Position numbers and translations under genes: made by a program
The notes under the pieces: model-generated
Seen by the model: the letters and a program-made list of their open reading frames with translations, nothing else
The model's database searches: none
What the model was told of the DNA's origin: nothing
In this document: positions 6,167 through 8,858 of the stretch, piece after piece
How the letters are laid out: each line of letters begins with the position of its first letter
How positions within the stretch are numbered: position 1 is the first letter of the stretch
NCBI GenBank assembly: GCA_036510655.1
Contig: DATCDQ010000025.1
Span: 1 to 8,858 of the forward strand
Origin: Rathayibacter_A sp036510655
Lineage (GTDB): Bacteria > Actinomycetota > Actinomycetes > Actinomycetales > Microbacteriaceae
Direction: 5' to 3'
DNA: 8,858 nt

Positions 6167-7642
6167 CTACGCCTGCAGGTTCAGCACCTTCGCGGATGCC
6201 GCCATCACCTTTTTCGCCTTCGCCGGCTCCCCGTTCAGCGTCGTCCCAACCGTCGGGATGAGTTCACGCAACGTCGGCTCCCAACCCGCGTACTGCTCCG
6301 GGAAGCACCGCTTCAGCACGTCGAGCATGATCGGCACAGCCGTCGACGCCCCCGGCGACGCACCGAGCAGGCCGGCGATCGACCCGTCAGCGGATGCGAC
6401 GAGCTCCGTTCCGAATTGCAGCACGCCGCCGCGTTTCGCATCCTTCTTCATCACCTGCACGCGCTGGCCGGCAGTGATGAGCTCCCAATCGGCGCCCTTC
6501 ACGGTCGGCACGAACTCGCGCAGAGCGGCGACCTTCTTGGCGCGGGATGCGAGCACCTGGCCGATGAGGTACTTCATGAGGTCGAAATTGTCGCGCGCGA
6601 CGGCCAGCATCGGGCCAATATTGCTCGGCCGGATCGAACCGGGCAGGTCGAACCACGAACCCTTTTTCAGGAACTTCGGGCTGAATCCCGCGTACGGCCC
6701 GAACAGCAGGGACGCCTCACCGCCGACGACACGAGTGTCCAAATGTGGCACGGACATCGGCGGCGCGCCGACGGATGCCTTCCCGTACACCTTCGCATGG
6801 TGCTGCGCCACGAGCTTGGGGTTGGTGGTTCGCAGGAACTCCCCGCTGATCGGAAATCCGCCGAATCCCTTGATCTCAGGGATGCCCGACTTCTGCAGCA
6901 GCTGCAGTGCGCCACCACCCGCACCGACGAACACGAATCGAGCCGTCACGTCGTGCGGGGTGTTGCCGACGATATGGCGCACCCGCAACTTCCAGAGCCC
7001 CTCCTTCGTGCGACGGATGCCTTTCACCCGGCTGTTCAGCGCCACCTGCGCCCCGCGCTCATTGAGAGTCTGCATGAGCGCATTGGTCAGCGCTCCGAAA
7101 TCGACATCCGTTCCGGCCACAACGCGCGTTGCTGCGACAGCCTCGCGCGGATTGCGCTTCTTCATCATGAGCGGCGCCCATTCGGCGATCACCGCAGGAT
7201 CCGCCGAGTACTCGATGCCGGCGAACAGCGGCTGATCTTTCAGCGCCAGATAGCGCTGGTGCAGATAGCGCACATTCTTCTTTCCACGCACGAACGTCAT
7301 GTGCGGGGCCGAGTTGATGAACGAGTTCGGTTCGGGCAGATCGCCCCGGCTGACCAGCGTCGCCCAGAACTGGCGGCTCAGCTGAAACTGCTCGTTGATG
7401 CTGATCGCCTTAGCCGGGTCGAGCACACCGTCTTCGGTTTCCGGCATGTAGTTGAGCTCGCACAGCGCCGAATGGCCGGTGCCCGCGTTGTTCCACGGGT
7501 TGGAACTCTCCTGCGCCACGTCGCCGAGGGCCTCATAGATGCGGATGGACCAGTCGGGCTGCAGCCGCTGAAGAAAGGTCGCCAGCGTGGCGCTCATGAT
7601 GCCGCCACCGATGAGGACGACGTCGATCGGGGAATTACTCAC
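6167..7642 (-). CDS. mqo: Malate:quinone oxidoreductase
   Basis: This 491-residue protein is a FAD-dependent peripheral membrane enzyme (EC 1.1.5.4) that oxidises malate to oxaloacetate and passes electrons to the quinone pool, replacing or backing up NAD malate dehydrogenase. Length is normal. The FAD site VLIGGGIMSATLA lies at 9-21. Family marks are SSNPWNNAGTGHSALCELNY (46-65), TDVDFGAL (178-185), GGEASLLFGPYAGFSPKFLK (307-326) and LGASPGASTAVPIMLDVL (426-443). The GTG start is set by a TGA two codons upstream and the FAD motif beginning near residue 8. GAGAG touches the GTG and is too close to serve as a normal ribosome site, while TAGAAT lies six bases upstream, which points to leaderless translation. 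No co-transcribed neighbour is evident upstream; the PG-binding gene follows downstream. Confidence 0.97.
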   Translation of the reverse strand: MSNSPIDVVLIGGGIMSATLATFLQRLQPDWSIRIYEALGDVAQESSNPWNNAGTGHSALCELNYMPETEDGVLDPAKAISINEQFQLSRQFWATLVSRGDLPEPNSFINSAPHMTFVRGKKNVRYLHQRYLALKDQPLFAGIEYSADPAVIAEWAPLMMKKRNPREAVAATRVVAGTDVDFGALTNALMQTLNERGAQVALNSRVKGIRRTKEGLWKLRVRHIVGNTPHDVTARFVFVGAGGGALQLLQKSGIPEIKGFGGFPISGEFLRTTNPKLVAQHHAKVYGKASVGAPPMSVPHLDTRVVGGEASLLFGPYAGFSPKFLKKGSWFDLPGSIRPSNIGPMLAVARDNFDLMKYLIGQVLASRAKKVAALREFVPTVKGADWELITAGQRVQVMKKDAKRGGVLQFGTELVASADGSIAGLLGASPGASTAVPIMLDVLKRCFPEQYAGWEPTLRELIPTVGTTLNGEPAKAKKVMAASAKVLNLQA

Positions 7643-7648
7643 CTCTCA

Positions 7649-7654
7649 ATTCTA
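7649..7654 (-). promoter_or_regulatory. -10 box of mqo (leaderless start)
   Basis: TAGAAT on the minus strand is the most AT-rich point upstream of mqo and matches the -10 consensus at 4 of 6 positions. Six bases separate it from the GTG start, so the predicted first transcribed base is the G of GTG (7642). The -35 position about 17 bases upstream (ATCCTC) is poor, which is common in actinobacteria. Confidence 0.55.
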
Positions 7655-7674
7655 TTGCGCGGTGGAGCTTGGAG

Positions 7675-7795
7675 GATCGCGAAGCGATTCGCGACCCCAG
7701 CGCCGAGCGAGCCTGCGAGTGAGGGTTGGCGGCAGAGCGCCCAAGATCGCGCGGCAATCCGCGACCCTTACCGTCGGCGGGCCCGCGAGCCTGCG
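7675..7795. repeat. Two diverged copies of a dyad-containing intergenic block
   Basis: Copy A (7675-7717) and copy B (7745-7795) each begin with GATCGCG, continue with 8 variable bases, then CGCGACCC, and end with GCGAGCCTGCG after a spacer of 9 or 17 bases. In copy A, TCGCGAA (7677-7683) and TTCGCGA (7688-7694) make a perfect 7-base-pair stem with loop GCGA. In copy B, CGCGG (7750-7754) and CCGCG (7759-7763) pair around CAAT. A partial third copy, GGTCGCGAAGACGCGC, lies at 7858-7873. Confidence 0.65.
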
Positions 7796-7894
7796 CCCCT
7801 GCGCTGCTGCGCTCCTGCGCACGAACGATGGCGGCGCAGCGCCGCAGATCGAGGGGCGGTCGCGAAGACGCGCAGGCATCCGCAGCACGGACCC

Positions 7895-7971
7895 GGCGGC
7901 TGGCTCCTGGCACCTGGCGCCCAGCCGCTGGCGGCTGGCACCTGTCACCTGGCACCCGGCGTCCGGCGAGC
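7895..7971. repeat. Heptanucleotide array, 11 units, consensus GGCACCT
   Basis: Eleven consecutive 7-base units run from 7895 to 7971 without insertion or deletion. Most begin GGC; GGCACCT occurs exactly at 7909-7915 and 7937-7943, and close variants include GGCTCCT, GTCACCT, GGCACCC and GGCGGCT (twice). The most diverged unit is AGCCGCT at 7923-7929. Seven is not a multiple of three, which argues against coding. The array starts 19 bases past the stop of the membrane-protein gene. Confidence 0.8.
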
Positions 7972-7990
7972 CATCCGCAGCATGCCGGCA

Positions 7991-8413
7991 TCACCCGAGT
8001 GCGGACGCGCCAGCGACGATCAGCGCAATTCCAGCGGTCGGAAGGGCCGCCGTCAGCACGCCGAAGCCGATCCAGATCAGGGCGACGAGCCGGTTTGGTT
8101 TCTGCGGGTCTCTGCCCATCGCGGAGAAGAAGAAGCCGGCCGGAATCAGGATCGCGCACGCCAGTACGCCATCCGCTGCAACGCGCCCCCACACACCTGC
8201 ACTCGCGGCGTCTACGAACAGCGTCACCAGCAGTCCGAGGATGATCAGCACACCCGCGTGCGCATGGCCAGCACGGAAGAAGCTCTTTTGCAGTGCGTTC
8301 GTGCCCTGTTTTCCGGTCACGACTCTCAGCATGAACGTGCCGCCGTACGCCACTGCGATCACGGTCAGGAACACGGCACCCGCCGTGATCGCGCTACTGG
8401 GTTCGAGCATCAT
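7991..8413 (-). CDS. Small polytopic membrane protein of unknown function
   Basis: From the ATG at 8413 the product has 140 residues and four likely membrane helices: about 8-29, 51-69, 79-99 and 109-135. A conserved-looking loop, KSFFRAGHAHAGVL (43-56), carries His50 and His52 at the entry of helix 2, and PAGFFFSAMG (91-100) ends helix 3. I recall similar uncharacterised membrane proteins with an AGHAHAG motif in actinobacteria but know no function; the paired histidines could bind metal or haem, which is speculation. The strong site AAGGAGG (8430-8424) is 10 bases from this ATG, 4 from the GTG at 8419 and 1 from the ATG at 8422, so the start could be up to three codons earlier. The frame stays open further upstream to 8554 but that part precedes the ribosome site. 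A MerR regulator is divergent and may control this gene. Confidence 0.85.
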   Translation of the reverse strand: MMLEPSSAITAGAVFLTVIAVAYGGTFMLRVVTGKQGTNALQKSFFRAGHAHAGVLIILGLLVTLFVDAASAGVWGRVAADGVLACAILIPAGFFFSAMGRDPQKPNRLVALIWIGFGVLTAALPTAGIALIVAGASALG

Positions 8414-8423
8414 CGTCACCATT

Positions 8424-8430
8424 CCTCCTT
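8424..8430 (-). promoter_or_regulatory. Ribosome binding site of the membrane-protein gene
   Basis: AAGGAGG is the strongest Shine-Dalgarno sequence in the window. It excludes starts upstream of it and selects among the close candidates ATG 8422, GTG 8419, ATG 8413 and ATG 8410; ATG 8413 has the best spacing. Confidence 0.85.
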
Positions 8431-8435
8431 TTGCT

Positions 8436-8477
8436 TTTGGTGCTTGTGCTGCATCCTTTGGTGCTTGTGCTGCACCG
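8436..8477 (-). repeat. 21-base tandem duplication in the leader of the membrane-protein gene
   Basis: Units 8436-8456 and 8457-8477 agree at 19 of 21 bases. They lie directly upstream of the ribosome site. On the minus strand the upstream unit contains GGTGC-AGCACAA-GCACC, a 5-base-pair hairpin; the downstream unit keeps a shorter TGC/GCA version. If translated in the membrane-protein frame it would give a doubled AAQAPK, but the internal ribosome site makes an untranslated leader more likely. Confidence 0.85.
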
Positions 8478-8546
8478 TATTCAGGCTCAACCGACGGCTG
8501 AAGACGCGAGCACACCCCAGTCGGCCGTCCAACCTGAATTCGGTAC
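8472..8546. promoter_or_regulatory. Paired inverted 14-base elements between the MerR and membrane-protein genes
   Basis: GCACCGTATTCAGG (8472-8485) and CCTGAATTCGGTAC (8533-8546) are inverted copies matching at 12 of 14 positions, with centres 61 bases apart, close to six helical turns. Read outwards, each gene is preceded by the same CCTGAAT-element pointing toward it. They could be operators or duplicated promoter elements of the divergent pair; this is inference from symmetry and context. Confidence 0.5.
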
Positions 8547-8577
8547 CAGGCCATCCTTCAGCAGATGCCGCCGGCCT

Positions 8578-8858
8578 ATGCCACCAGCCGACGCTACCAG
8601 CCGAACGCGCCGGCCGACGATCAAGTACTACCTTCGCGAGCACGTGCTCATGCCGGGTGCCGTGGTCAGTGCGACTCAGGCTGACTACGGCCTGGAACAC
8701 ATGCGTCGGCTGCGCGTAATTCGCGCCCTTTCGGATGTCGCCGGGCTCCCTTTGCACAAGATCAAGATCGTGCTCGCTCTGATCGAACATCCGGGCGATG
8801 ATCTCTTCGAGACACTCGGACGCGCCATCACGGCGCTCCCCCCGTACCTGAATGAAGG
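8578..8858 (+). CDS. MerR-family transcriptional regulator (partial; runs off right edge)
   Basis: The frame is open from an ATG at 8578 to the end of the window (93 full codons, no stop). PTIKYYLREHVLMPG (13-27) is the second helix and wing of the MerR DNA-binding domain, followed by SATQADYGLEHMRRLRVIRAL (31-51) and a helix HKIKIVLALI, the usual order in actinobacterial MerR regulators. The effector or dimer part is outside the window. The first strand and helix of the fold (normally of the type ISELSRRTGV) are replaced by MPPADATSRTRR, and no other frame just upstream restores them, so this is either a short-headed subfamily or the start is misplaced. The frame remains open upstream without ATG or GTG, and the ribosome site is weak. 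It is divergent from the membrane-protein gene. Confidence 0.88.
   Translation, partial: MPPADATSRTRRPTIKYYLREHVLMPGAVVSATQADYGLEHMRRLRVIRALSDVAGLPLHKIKIVLALIEHPGDDLFETLGRAITALPPYLNE

Larger units (their letters stand above)
7643..7990. other. Repeat-rich intergenic region without a convincing gene
   Basis: This stretch of 348 bases lies between mqo and the membrane-protein gene. Open frames cross it on both strands, but their products are Arg/Ala/Pro-rich, match no family I recognise and lack ribosome sites. It holds the mqo -10 box, two related dyad blocks (7675-7795) and a heptanucleotide array (7895-7971). GC-rich dyads such as GCGGCG...CGCCGC around 7831-7845 may end transcripts, but no T run follows on either strand. 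Confidence 0.7.

Noticed and set aside
7635..8192. Open frames across the intergenic region near mqo on both strands
   Set aside because: They show low-complexity Arg/Pro/Ala products, no ribosome site, and overlap the mqo promoter, the heptad array or the membrane-protein gene.
6065..8719. A very long open frame (884 codons) on the plus strand across the PG-binding start, mqo and the membrane protein
   Set aside because: It is antisense to three recognisable proteins, is rich in Arg/His/Ala, shows no domain and has no ribosome site; it arises from GC-rich codon structure.

Overview
This 8,858-base window is high-GC DNA that most resembles an actinobacterium, probably of the family Microbacteriaceae. 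The inference rests on GC-biased codon use, GTG starts, actinobacterial-type Amt, Mqo, ABC-F and MerR proteins, and a strong excess of the hexamer GCATCC/GGATGC (about 33 occurrences on the two strands by eye). No rRNA, tRNA, CRISPR array, insertion sequence or phage gene was seen. Most of the window is ordinary chromosomal housekeeping sequence.

Layout, left to right. Bases 1-407 (minus) hold the N-terminal part of an Ada-type methylated-DNA sensor/repair protein that runs off the left edge. A 160-base divergent region separates it from gdhA (568-1929, plus; NADP-type glutamate dehydrogenase). A GC-rich hairpin with a short T run follows, then amt (2015-3307, plus; ammonium transporter). These two genes form a small ammonium uptake and assimilation module. 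Amt ends 8 bases from the end of a convergent ABC-F ATPase gene (3316-5388, minus), which carries two in-frame tandem repeats and an in-frame palindromic insertion. Upstream of that gene is a roughly 200-base region with a plausible promoter and large inverted repeats that could form a structured mRNA leader. Next on the minus strand are a small protein made only of two peptidoglycan-binding domains (5596-6090) and mqo (6167-7642; malate:quinone oxidoreductase). The -10 box of mqo is placed so that its transcript would start on the GTG codon, i.e. a probable leaderless mRNA.

Bases 7643-7990 carry no convincing gene but hold duplicated dyads and an 11-unit heptanucleotide array. On the far right, a four-helix membrane protein of unknown function (7991-8413, minus) is divergent from a MerR-family regulator (8578 to the right edge, plus). 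Between them lie a 21-base tandem duplication and a pair of 14-base inverted elements that are good operator candidates.

Functional themes are nitrogen assimilation (gdhA, amt), membrane-linked malate oxidation (mqo), translation or antibiotic protection (ABC-F) and alkylation-damage response (ada-like). I found no convincing new multi-gene system. The most notable signals are non-coding or repeat-based: the palindromic insertion in the ABC-F gene, the possible ABC-F leader RNA, the heptad array, and the MerR/membrane-protein control region.
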